A DNA stretch of 64,000 nt from Rotaria sp. Silwood1. Its lineage: Eukaryota; Rotifera; Eurotatoria; Philodinida; Philodinidae. The notes under the pieces are model-generated. The model was not told where the DNA came from and did not search any database. It saw only the letters and a program-made list of their open reading frames with translations. The DNA is taken from contig CAJNOP010000131.1 of the NCBI GenBank assembly GCA_905250075.1, positions 207,729 through 271,728 on the forward strand, given 5' to 3'. This document shows positions 12,301 through 21,679 of this stretch, one piece after another; within the stretch, counting starts at the first letter, position 1, and each line of letters starts with the position of its first letter. A program made the translations under genes and the position numbers.

Positions 12301-12829
12301 AAAAAACAAATGATTACCTTTTCATTGTTTTTCCAAACCTCTCATGAAGTTTCACAAAAAAAAGAAAAAAAGTGTGTGTTAGAATACTTATGTACTACCA
12401 TAGATAACAGATAGAAATGTAGATATGAATAATCAATGAGATTCAGAAAGATAGCATTTCGATGTTAGGAAAACTATAGAAACTGGTTCAGACATACTAG
12501 ATTCAAGTGAAAGAAGTATAATATGAATCAAATCTATATATGCGTATGAAACACAATGCCGAATGCCATAATCAAAAGTTAATTATAATTATCAAAATAG
12601 CTTCAATAGTAAAAAAAATCCAATTTCAATATATTTTTTTCTAATTTTCATATTTATTAAAACTGTCTATTGATTACTCAGATGCTAAAATTTTCATGTA
12701 ATGATGACATCGATAGTGTTCAGTGTTTTCAAAATCATTGTCAAAATTATTATTATATAGAAGAGAAAAATGTAGTAGCGTATTTTAGAACCTACTGAGG
12801 GAAAAAAATATCTGATTCAGTGACATCTT
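9310..12829. other. Gene-poor AT-rich interval
   Basis: No exon with protein-family character was found. At 12010-12160 there is a short island of ATCGCGATT/TTAATCG units repeated in both orientations. The rest is simple AT-rich sequence. Confidence 0.4.
12010..12160. repeat. ATCGCGAT-rich degenerate repeat island
   Basis: The core TTAATCGCGATTTATCG and variants (GCGATTAATCGCCGATTTTT, AAATCGCGATTTG) recur several times in about 150 bp. The unit is itself palindromic. No target-site duplication or coding content was seen. Confidence 0.45.
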
Positions 12830-12837
12830 TTCAAAAT

Positions 12838-13490
12838 TTTACCTGAATTTTTTCTGTTAAGACTTGATATATTTGAGCACCAGTATCCAAATTGTTACCA
12901 GCAAATCCGCTGTTAAACGAAATCCAAATTGAACAGAATCTATAGTAAAAACAAAAATAGTTGCGTGGTGCAGTTGAAATGGTTTACCTCTAATGATTCC
13001 AACCTGATTATCTGTGTCAAAGCAAGGTGGATCCATATAAAGAATTTTTTCCTTCTTTGAATATTCGATCAAAAAATCTTTAATACAATTTACTTGTATT
13101 TTCTTTATCACGTGAAATCAGCAAGAGGCCAATTTTTCCCCGCTACTAATGTTGAAAATCAAGAGAAAAAGGTTAGAAAGAAATATAATACATTCCTACT
13201 TACAAGATTGCCTGGATTAAAAATCCATATTGATACTTCGGTCCTGTCTTATCAAACAATACTAGTTTAGTCTAAAAGAGAACTAAACACTTGACTCAAA
13301 TCAGTTTTCTTTACTTTATGATTTCGCATTGCCTTAGCTATTTTGTTCCAATTGTTTAAAATGAAGCTGAATATTTTTTTATGTTGATTGAACGAAATAT
13401 GATTATGACGAGCTCTAGTATATGAATGCATTATAACCATTAACCCTTGACTAAAAACTTGATTATGTGCCACAGAAAGAATCTATATAT
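12838..13490 (-). CDS. Possible exon cluster of an unrecognised gene
   Basis: Three minus-strand pieces look exon-like. Near 13473-13310 a frame follows a TATATATAG acceptor, reads ILSVAHNQVFSQGLMVIMHS, and reaches a GTAAAG donor-like site. Near 13111-12990 the frame contains DFLIEYSKKEKILYMDPPCF and ends at a GTAAAC donor-like site. Near 12944-12843 a frame contains FNSGFAGNNLDTGAQIYQVL before a GTAAAA donor. I could not join them in one frame and do not recognise the family. This may be a decayed gene. Confidence 0.3.
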
Positions 13491-13618
13491 ATATAATTAA
13501 AACTAGCATAAACATCTGATATGAATGAAATTTAACTTTCGAGTATGATTTCAGAACGGATTAAAATAATGAGCAGAACAATGATCTTTGTCTGGATTAT
13601 CCAATCAAATGAAAGATT

Positions 13619-13790
13619 GGGTGTGGGTGTGAGTATCGATGCAAAGAAGACCCACGCCCACACCCACAACCACGCCCACGCCCACACCCACAGCCACCCA
13701 CACCCACACCCACACCCACACCCACACCCAAACACCCTCATCGACACCCGCCCACACCCCAGACCCAGATCCAGACCCACACCCCTCATG
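13619..13790. repeat. Telomere-like G/C hairpin, longest tract
   Basis: A short G-strand block (GGTGTGGGTGTGAG, 13619-13632) is followed after about 17 bp by 140 bp of C-strand units, mostly CCCACA with CCCACG and CCCAGA variants. It lies immediately beyond the 3' end of the Penelope relic. The open frames reported here (His-Pro or Val-Trp-Gly repeats) are products of the repeat and not genes. Confidence 0.8.
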
Positions 13791-13890
13791 TGTAGCTAAA
13801 GCTGATTTTGAATCAGACCGTTGATACGAAATTCGTACAAACAGTCCGCCCTCTCCATCATGTTGAATCACATTCAATTGCTCAGCAAGT

Positions 13891-15950
13891 TTATCTTGAG
13901 TAGTATATTTTTTCCTTCAACCGATCCGAGCTCCTACATTGTGTGGAATTAGTTGAACTCGTGTAGGTTGTTAATTCATCACTAGATTTATTGTTAACCT
14001 CTAATCCTAGATAGCCATGTTCTATCATCCTTCTGATTGTCTGTCTTGTGGTTTGTCTGATATAATTAGACGAACAATCATTACTTGTGAGATGGTACAT
14101 GATTTCCGATTGCATGTTTTTAGGTATACGATCTGTTTTATTGAAGTAATGCGCTACGGTAGGAGGTGGTTAAGGCACTGCTAATAATTGAGTGTTGGGT
14201 TTTTTCTTTCTTATGATTTGTCGTAGGCGTCGAATGAACTGTTTGATAGAAGTATATACATAAGGTACTTTTATCATAGCAAATTCAGTTTTTTCATCAG
14301 ATTTAGATTTATTGGTTTTGGTTGTTATTATTGGAGGTTCTTGGTCCTTAAAAAAAAGTTCTATTTAAGGTGTTTCTTATTTGTTCTTCAATGAATTCTA
14401 TAGAATATCCGTTCTTCAGGGCTGTTTCTCTAATAAATTCAATTTCTTCATGTAATAATTACTTTGTAAGTTGAGCCGATTTTAACCGCTCGATAAATCT
14501 TATTGCTGATGGCTGATACCTTGTAGCCTCGAGTAACATAGGAATTCCACTGGATTAGTAATCCGGTGAAACTTTTCTTTCTATAGGCAGTGGTACTAAA
14601 TGAGTGATCACCGCTTAAAATAAGCACATAAAAAAAGAATAGTTGTTTATCTTGTTCTGAGGTTAATATAAATTGAATTTCTTTATGAAAACTATTTAAT
14701 ATCAATTTAATTTGTTCTATATTAGCATCATCATCAATCAAAAGGAAGGTATCATCAACGTATCGTTTATAGGCCATAACATCCGTATTTGTCCGCTCGG
14801 GAAGTAGTTGTTCCTCGAAATGTATCATAAATATGTCAGCTATGATTGGTGCTAGGGGGAACCCATGGAAACACCATTGAATTGCTGACACATTTTACCA
14901 TCAAACAGAAAATGGGTATTCTGAGTTGCCATATCTAAAAGGGTCTTCATATCATGGCGATCCAAACCGTTGTTACACCAATTTGCTCTTTTAATTCTGG
15001 GTTTCTTAGTAATGCGCTCGTGCTCCTCTTCGTATTACGTATCGAGAATGATTTGAATGATCTATTTCAGTGGGACCTTCGTAAAAAGTCTCGTAATATC
15101 AAATGAGAAAACTAAATGTGTCTTTTAATGTGTTGTTATTAGTTCTTAAATGAGATAATCTTCCTGTAAGTAATTGTCCAATACCATAATTAAAGTTTTC
15201 AACACCTGACACGATCGGTCTTCAAGGCAAATCGGTTTTAAGAATTTTGGAAAGTCCATATATCCTTGCAGGTCTGAGCCTTTTGGTTTAAACTTAAGAA
15301 CTTCTTGTGCGGTAATAAACCCCCTGGTTCTCATTTTTTTGAGCACTCTTATTAGTTGTTCTTTCTTTTTTAACGTTGGATCATCTTTAATGCATTTAAA
15401 GATTGTCGTATTATTTAAAATTATTTGCATTTTGTTATTGTGATCATCATGCTCTAACAAGACCACACCTTTGTCTTTATCTAGTTTGGTGATATAAATT
15501 GTTTTATCTTTAGCAAGATTCTTTAAAACCCTATGTAATTCGATTAGTTCTTTTCATTTGTTTATTTTCACTTCGGAATCTACATGCCGGTAAAACCTTT
15601 CAGACAAACATCTTAATTTCTTGGCTCATGCTAATTGGTGAGGAGTTAAATTACGTACAGCTTCATCGTCGACCTTCTTTTCTTCGCAATCATCCTTATC
15701 AATTGTATAGCCTAACATTGATGTAAAAAGGGCTTCTATATTTGCAATAAATGATTCATCATCAAAACGTATCATAGGTAAAACAAAATCAAGACCATTA
15801 ATTAAAGCATTTTTTTTCCTTTTGTGTTAAAACCTTATTAGATAAGTTCATGATAGAATCTCATCTTGAATTTTGCATTAAACTATTGTTTCTAAAGTTA
15901 TCGCTTAAGGTATTTAATTTCCTTTTATAACATTTTCCAAAAGCAATCCT
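13891..15950 (-). mobile_element. Decayed Penelope-like retroelement with GIY-YIG endonuclease
   Basis: Read on the minus strand from high to low coordinates. At 15466-15146: KGVVLLEHDDHNNKMQIIL, the Penelope-type fingers region of reverse transcriptase. At about 14900-14448: NGVSMGSP and PLAPIIADIFM, then the catalytic YVDDTF and YRKKSFTGLL, typical of Penelope elements. Near 14300: VPYVYTSIKQFIRRLR. At 14115-13891: a GIY-YIG nuclease piece, MYHLTSNDCSSNYIRQTTRQ, in which the usual Gly after YI is Arg. At least one frameshift (near 14870) and several stops break the frame, so the copy is dead. RT followed by GIY-YIG marks an endonuclease-bearing Penelope-like element, unlike the endonuclease-less bdelloid Athena group. 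TGTGGG-like tracts flank both sides. Confidence 0.85.
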
Positions 15951-16000
15951 TGATCGCTTCATTGACTCTTGGATACTATGGAAACTTTAAATTAAACAAG

Positions 16001-16074
16001 GCTGTGGGTACGTGAGTGTGAATAGGCAATAGAATACCTACACGCACATCCATCCGCCATACCCATCCACATCC
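16001..16074. repeat. Telomere-like G/C hairpin
   Basis: GCTGTGGGTACGTGAGTGTG, about 15 bp of spacer, then C-rich units (CACGCACATCC, CATACCCATCCACATCC). It lies just upstream of the 5' side of the Penelope relic. Confidence 0.55.
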
Positions 16075-16079
16075 TCTTA

Positions 16080-17456
16080 ATTAAAAAAATTCAAATAGCT
16101 TTGATGAAATCACTCTCTTTTTACAAGATGGTGTCAACATCAGTATGAGCTGTCCTCATATGACATCTATCTTTGATACTTTGTTTATAAGATAGTGGTT
16201 ATATGTATGCGTCAATAGATTTTCTTTTCTGTTCTTTTGCATACTAGAAGGTGTCCTTCTTCTACGATTGTATCACGTTTGCTTATCTTTCTTTTTTCTT
16301 TCTATAAAAGTGATTGCGTATGCATTAATAGGGTATGTAAATACAGGTCATTTTATTATTGTTTGATTGTGAATTTACTGAAAATAACCGAATAAAATGA
16401 TCGAAATATCCAACGAAGAAAATTAAATCAGTAATATTGCTTCACCTACTCAAATACCTCAATAACCGGAATACTGCATAATTTCGATACCCATAGCCGC
16501 TCATACATATGCACAATACCTACATTGCATAGTTCGTTGTCCTACTACTTGTGTATGCCCATAAATATGTAAACTAATGATTAACAGATTATCGATAATG
16601 ATTGTCAAAAATAGAGAGTATATTGAAACGAATATTATCACAATTAAAAAAAAGGATCAGTTCAACACCATTTCTTTCGTCATATGCACAGTAACAACGA
16701 AGAGTATTGCAAATTAGTATTTATTTGTAATTTTGCCTTTGACTCCCTAGAAATTTGCACTGAGAACTAGTCAGATCTAGTTAAAAAAACGCACTAAATC
16801 GTCTGGTAACTTTTGAAGTAAAATGAAAGGAAAATATACAAGTTTTCAAAATAAGAAGAAAATATCGAATGTTGTGTAATTTGCATAAGTACAAAATTTG
16901 TAAAGCAATGTAAAGCAGTCCCTTTAAGAAGGTGTGGAATTTCAGAAATTTTGATAGTTATGAGGTTTCAGGAATAGCGACATTTTTGGAAAACTTAACG
17001 CTATTAAAGTGACGAAAGCAGTCTTTTACATTGTAACAAAAAGAAGGCTTATTTGATTACGAAAAATTCACCTCTACTATTGTTTAACCTAACAAATCAT
17101 AAGATAAAAAAAGATAAACAAAAATAACAATTTGTAGGGAACAAAATGACCTATCTTTTGACCATTGAATCTTCAGTATACGTTGATTTATTATAAAAGA
17201 GCTGGCAGTATAGTATTGGTTCATTTAACACCATACTTAAGCAGATTTTGCTTCCTACTAACCGTTATGCTCTTCTTCTTAGAATGCATGTCAAAAAATT
17301 CGAGAGTGTAAGCTACTTGCTAGAAAAAAAATGTTGCTTTCGACTATTAAAGACCACATTGCTTGGTATGTGAAGAGTTTCACATTGTTATACTGTGAGA
17401 GAACCATGTAATCTTTCTTATGTCTTTTCTCTCTTTCTCAAGTTTTACTATTCAAC
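16080..17456. other. Intergenic, upstream of the dehydrogenase
   Basis: AT-rich, no exon seen. A pyrimidine-rich stretch ending TTTCTCAAG lies about 15 bp before the dehydrogenase ATG; it could be an acceptor for a leader exon or spliced leader, which is inference only. Confidence 0.3.
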
Positions 17457-18339
17457 ATGTCTCCTAAGGCTCTCATCACTGGTGCTGCTCGAGGAATTGG
17501 ACGTGCCATTGCTCTTCGCTTTGCTAGAGATGGTCTCAATGTTGCTGTCAATGATATTGAAGCAAGCTCTTCAGATCTCAGCAAGGTTCAACAAGAAATC
17601 GAAAAAATGGGTCGAAAATCTGTTGCTCTTATTGCTGATGTTTCCATCGATAAAGCAGTCGAAACAATGATGCAAAAAGCTGCAAAAGAACTAGGGAGTT
17701 TAAACGTAAGCAGTTCTTTTTTCTCGACTCTTTCATTTTTTTTCAAGCTAATAGTGTAGGTCGTAGTCGCTAATGCAGGAATTGTCCAAGTGAAACCAAT
17801 TCTTGATATTACTACAGAAGATTGGGACAAGATGTTTGCAACTAATATGCGAGGTGTGTTTCTTTGCTACAAAGAGGCTGCTAAAATCATGATTGCGTAA
17901 GGCACGGGAGGCAAAATCATTGGTGCCTGCAGTGTCGCCGGATACACATCAGCTCCAATGATGGGACATTACTCTGCGACTAAATGGGGTGTACGTGGCC
18001 TTACACAAGCTGCTGCCATGGAATGGGCTAAACACAAGATTACAGTCAATGCTTACTGTCCAGGTAAGTTTCATTCCTTTTATTAAAAATACGAATCTAA
18101 CGAACAAAACAGGACTTGTTCAAACTGCATAGTGGGATAAGATTGATGGCGAATTGACAAAAATCAAAGGAAAACCAAAGGGCAAGGTCACTGAATATTA
18201 CGTAAACAACATGATAGCTCTTGGCCGTGCAGGTGAGCCTGAAGATGTCGCAAGTCTTGTGTCATATTTGGCTAGCAAAGACTCTGATTATATGACTGGA
18301 CAGTGTGTTATCATTGATGGAGGGTACAGGTTTTCTTGA
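17457..18339 (+). pseudogene. BudC-like short-chain dehydrogenase with two in-frame stops
   Basis: Exons 17457-17705, 17760-18063 and 18113-18339 join in frame into 259 codons, close to the usual length of acetoin/diacetyl reductases. The cofactor motif TGAARGIG is at residues 8-15 and ANAG near 87-90. The catalytic Ser lies in GACSVAG and the YxxxK in YSATK. CPG, EPEDVA and SDYMTGQ match the BudC (meso-2,3-butanediol dehydrogenase) subgroup of NAD(P)-dependent SDRs. A TAA at 17898-17900 falls between IMIA and GTGGK, and a TAG at 18130-18132 falls between LVQTA and WDKID. The TAA is one C-to-T step from a Gln codon; the TAG needs one or more changes. Everything else, including both introns, is intact, so the gene probably died recently. 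The subfamily is mainly microbial, which suggests old horizontal transfer followed by intron gain. Confidence 0.85.
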
Positions 18340-19354
18340 TTTCAAGTTACATTAGTCTCAAAAAAGGACTCAATTCATACATGTCTTGTATCAAAACTTT
18401 TTATTTATATTAACATCATCCAACATCTATGAAAAATGCAACATATTTAGTGTATTTTCTGACACATCAAAGTTCTACGTACTCATAATCTTTTCATTCG
18501 TTTGTAGAATGTACTTGTGTGTAAGGATGTGGATGTGATGATTTTCATTTCAACCACACCCTAAGAGTATGAAATCTTCATTGCTAAAATTGTGGAACGC
18601 GCACATCCATTACAGTTAAAAGTGATACTTGTCAATTTTATTGAGAAGTTTCGACAAGTCAAAGTGTTATATCTGAATTGAATGGATCCATTAAAATCAA
18701 AGAATCTTTATTTCTTTGTATTTATCTCTAAGACTTTTAAGTATCGAACTTGACTCCCTCAGAAATAGTGCTGCAACCGCTCAATAATCATTTTCAACTC
18801 TGTCGAATCGTCTTGAAAGAGTTGATGATATTCATTAACGTAAGCACAGACAACAAAACTAAAGAAGATTGCGATACCTAATATGCTTTCTGAAATAAAA
18901 TATTCAAATCTTCTGATCTACTTCTTATAAAATCTATTTGCTTCAAATGATTTCAACTCGTCGACTATACGTTCATTCTTTCTAAAATCAAAAATTTACT
19001 TTAGAATATTTTTTTTTGAAAAAAACCCTTGGTAGTCGTTATCAAATGACTTTTGTATCATACTTTCTATGTAGTGGACTCAGTTTTGCAGTGAGTGAAT
19101 CGAAGGATAATTAACGAACAGAATGTGTTGTCTCTATGGAAACATTCCAGGAATACCCCATAAATATCAACCGATAAACGATTCGTCGCATTTACCAATT
19201 GAATGTTATTTGAAATAAAGTTTTACACAGAGTTAGAATCGGTTCATGTTGTTTTTGGAACCGAATCGAACTGATTCAGTTTTTAAAAAGTTTGAACCGT
19301 AAGCTCAATTACTAAAAATACATAATGTGGCATAAAAATAATTGCTTTAGTAGT
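18340..19354. other. Intergenic with a weak telomere-like hairpin
   Basis: No exon seen. 18516-18563 holds a degraded TGTGGATGTGATG ... CAACCACACCC pair. Near 19235-19300 a short GAATCGGTTC / GAACCGAATC inverted motif is visible. Confidence 0.35.
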
Positions 19355-19552
19355 TTAAGAAACTGTAAAAGAAAAGTCTGTGTTAGCTACGAATATTTCA
19401 TTTTTACGTATTCCTTCCAAACACAAGCTATTAGATGCTTGTCTCCATTTTGGAGCATCTTCTGCCCATCCTCTTCTTGTGAAACCTGAGTCACTACTAA
19501 CATCAATAAAGTTCACTCCTAAGGCCGAAATATGACCCATAAAAGCCACTAT
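19355..19552 (-). pseudogene. Single exon with degraded Cys-rich domain
   Basis: An exon-like frame after a TTATAG acceptor reads GHISALGVNFIDVSSDSGFT, then WAEDAPKWRQ and LCLEGIRKN, and stops. It resembles a Cys-containing domain I associate with bdelloid and protist proteins (xxxWRxxxxGLCLEGxCxNxxC), but the later Cys positions are Arg and Phe here and no following exon continues the domain. Probably a broken copy. The identification is from memory and weak. Confidence 0.3.
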
Positions 19553-19619
19553 AAGACAAAGTAAGCATAGGATTTAGTCCTATGCAATAATCCAAAAAGT
19601 GTTTTATCATTTTCATCGA

Positions 19620-19790
19620 GTGTGATGCGATGTGGGAGTGGATGTGGATACTAATTCTCTCTCCACATCCAATAACACCCATACCCACACCTTTTCTATG
19701 GAAAAAGATAAGATTGTCTTTGTTTTCATCCATCGTGGGTGTGTTTCCCGTTCATTTGTTCTTACGCGACATTGACACCGATACCCACAC
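19620..19790. repeat. Telomere-like G/C hairpin, doubled
   Basis: GATGTGGGAGTGGATGTGG is followed by CTCCACATCC and ACACCCATACCCACACC (19620-19691). A second pair, GTGGGTGTG then ACACCGATACCCACAC, occupies 19734-19790. Confidence 0.55.
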
Positions 19791-19899
19791 TCTCCGAAGA
19801 TATAAGTTCCACCGATCATTGTAAAGCTACGATAATGAAATATCCTTTTGACGATTCTCTCGCCTGTAACAATATCTGCAGTTACCTTCACCACAATTT

Positions 19900-20819
19900 A
19901 TTCATGTTCATCTGACAATCATCATATCATTACAAGATAACGGGATCATTTTTGATAGAGTCTAAATCTCAATAATCAGTATGAGATAATTTTCATTTGA
20001 CCAGGGGTACTTATTTTGCCGTGACAACCAGTGCATATAGAAAAGCTTTGTTTCAAATAGGTCGAATGCTCTTTACCGAACATCTCTGTTGAGATTGGCT
20101 TATTATTTTGCTCCAAACAACATTACTCGGCAGTGTTTCTAATGGCAAGTGTACACAATAAAGGCAAAGTGTACAATGTACACTTTGTAGAAGAGATTTT
20201 AAATCTATTGTTAGCTCAAAAACTATGTTCAAGCCATGAATAGATTGTGAGCTACTCTTTTATTTTTTCTAGTATTCTTTGAATGGCATCCTTTTTTTTG
20301 ACTTTGTTATCTTTTTTCCTTTTCAGATTTATGTCGGTTTGAACCTGGTACTTATGTGATAGCTATGGAAAAAATTGAAAATTACAATATTTGATTCAGT
20401 TTTGTTCAAATCATGCTGATGTTCCTAATGATGAAGACGATCATGATCGATCATTTATGATTATTTCATATTTTCGAGAATAGTAAATGGAGGTTCTCGT
20501 GTTTACGTGCTGTTTTAACATTGTATTTTTGTGTGGTGAATCTTTATAAATGAATCCGATACTAATTGCTTATTTACTTGTTCTCTATTTGCTTATTATT
20601 GATCTTTCTTCTTACTTGGTAAATCAAATATGAACATTTTTTTAACATTTCTTTGTATTATATAAAATTTCAACACTGTACGTTTTGCTTATGAAAACAA
20701 GTGTAATTGTACACTTTGCTCATTTAAAACAGCGTGGATTGTACATTTCGTTGTAGATTTTCATTTAAAAAATTGCTTATAAGAATTCTCAATTGCGAAT
20801 CTCTATTTAGAATTTCATC
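19900..20819. other. Intergenic, upstream of the EEP-fold gene
   Basis: No exon seen. It contains a near-perfect palindrome with 10-bp arms, CAAAGTGTAC and GTACACTTTG (20165-20187). More TGTACACTTTG or TGTACATTTCG copies lie at about 20150, 20710 and 20750, the last within 80 bp of the ATG. Confidence 0.4.
20165..20187. promoter_or_regulatory. GTACACTTTG palindrome, function unknown
   Basis: Arms CAAAGTGTAC and GTACACTTTG are separated by 3 bp, with related half-sites at about 20150, 20710 and 20750. It could be a protein-binding site for the downstream gene or a remnant of a small transposon. Neither is proven. Confidence 0.25.
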
Positions 20820-21647
20820 ATGACAAATCATTTCAAAATCGTCGCTTATAATATTTTCGAGGGTGGAGTCAATACTTCTAACCCTACCGACAATGAACAA
20901 CCTTCCAATCGGCTTAATGCTATTGCCGCTTTTCTGCGAAGTTTAAATGCAACATTGATCGTTCTCACTGAATTGAATGGTTTTGACAGTTTACGGTTTT
21001 CAGAATTTGCCAATCAATGGAACCATCAACATACCGCTTTTCTTACTGCCTCTACTGGTTATCATCTTGGAATTTCATCATTATTTCCACTGATTGAACT
21101 TGCTCAAGTAAAGCATGGCATGCATCATGGTGCTCTCCTAGTCCAAGTGAATTTGGATGATGAAAGGAAGATTGGCCTAGTGGCAACTCATTTAAATCCA
21201 TTTGCGGCGACAGCTCGAACAATCGAAGCAAAAATGATCACGGATCAAATAAAAAAACAAGATCTGCAAGATTGGATCATCGCAGGAGATTTGAACTCGT
21301 TATCAGAATGTGATGCTGCCTACTACGAACCAGCGACGAAGTTCAGTGGTACTAACAAGCTGAAAGCCAAATTTTTGACTCCCGATTCAAACTCAATCGA
21401 CTACACAACTCTGAACCATTTCATTCAACAAGGATACATTGATACTCTCAGCAAGTCTGATAAATTTAGATCGAGCGTCCCCACAAAATTGAAAGTAGAT
21501 CCGATGCATGCTTTACAGATGAGACTTGACTACATCTTAGCAACGAAAACGTTAACAGAAAAATTGATCGAGGCGAATATTTTGGATAACGAAAACACTG
21601 CGTTTTTGTCTGACCATTATCCCGTTATGATTTCCTTTTCGATATAG
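20820..21647 (+). CDS. Endonuclease/exonuclease/phosphatase (EEP) family protein, intronless
   Basis: A 275-aa uninterrupted frame with the conserved motifs of the DNase I-like EEP fold in order. YNIFEGG is at residues 10-16, LTELNG (metal-binding Glu) at 49-54, THLNPF (His) at 123-128 and GDLNSL (Asp, Asn) at 156-161. RLDYIL is at 235-240 and SDHYPV (Asp-His pair) at 264-269. All catalytic positions are present, so the enzyme should be an active metal-dependent phosphodiesterase or nuclease; the substrate cannot be read from sequence. No signal peptide or membrane segment is evident, so a cytosolic location is likely. AATAAA follows the stop within 20 bp. The lack of introns and the compact, bacterial-like length suggest possible horizontal origin. 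Confidence 0.85.
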   Translation: MTNHFKIVAYNIFEGGVNTSNPTDNEQPSNRLNAIAAFLRSLNATLIVLTELNGFDSLRFSEFANQWNHQHTAFLTASTGYHLGISSLFPLIELAQVKHGMHHGALLVQVNLDDERKIGLVATHLNPFAATARTIEAKMITDQIKKQDLQDWIIAGDLNSLSECDAAYYEPATKFSGTNKLKAKFLTPDSNSIDYTTLNHFIQQGYIDTLSKSDKFRSSVPTKLKVDPMHALQMRLDYILATKTLTEKLIEANILDNENTAFLSDHYPVMISFSI

Positions 21648-21679
21648 AATTACATACGAAATAAAATACGATACAACAT

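Noticed and set aside
13532-13877. Several overlapping His/Pro/Thr- or Val/Trp/Gly-rich open frames
   Set aside because: They are translations of the CCCACA/TGTGGG minisatellite in different frames, not genes.
17898-18132. TAA/TAG as possible reassigned Gln codons
   Set aside because: The GPCR, EEP, syntaxin and STELLO genes use TAA or TAG as ordinary terminators at the expected protein ends, so the standard code applies.
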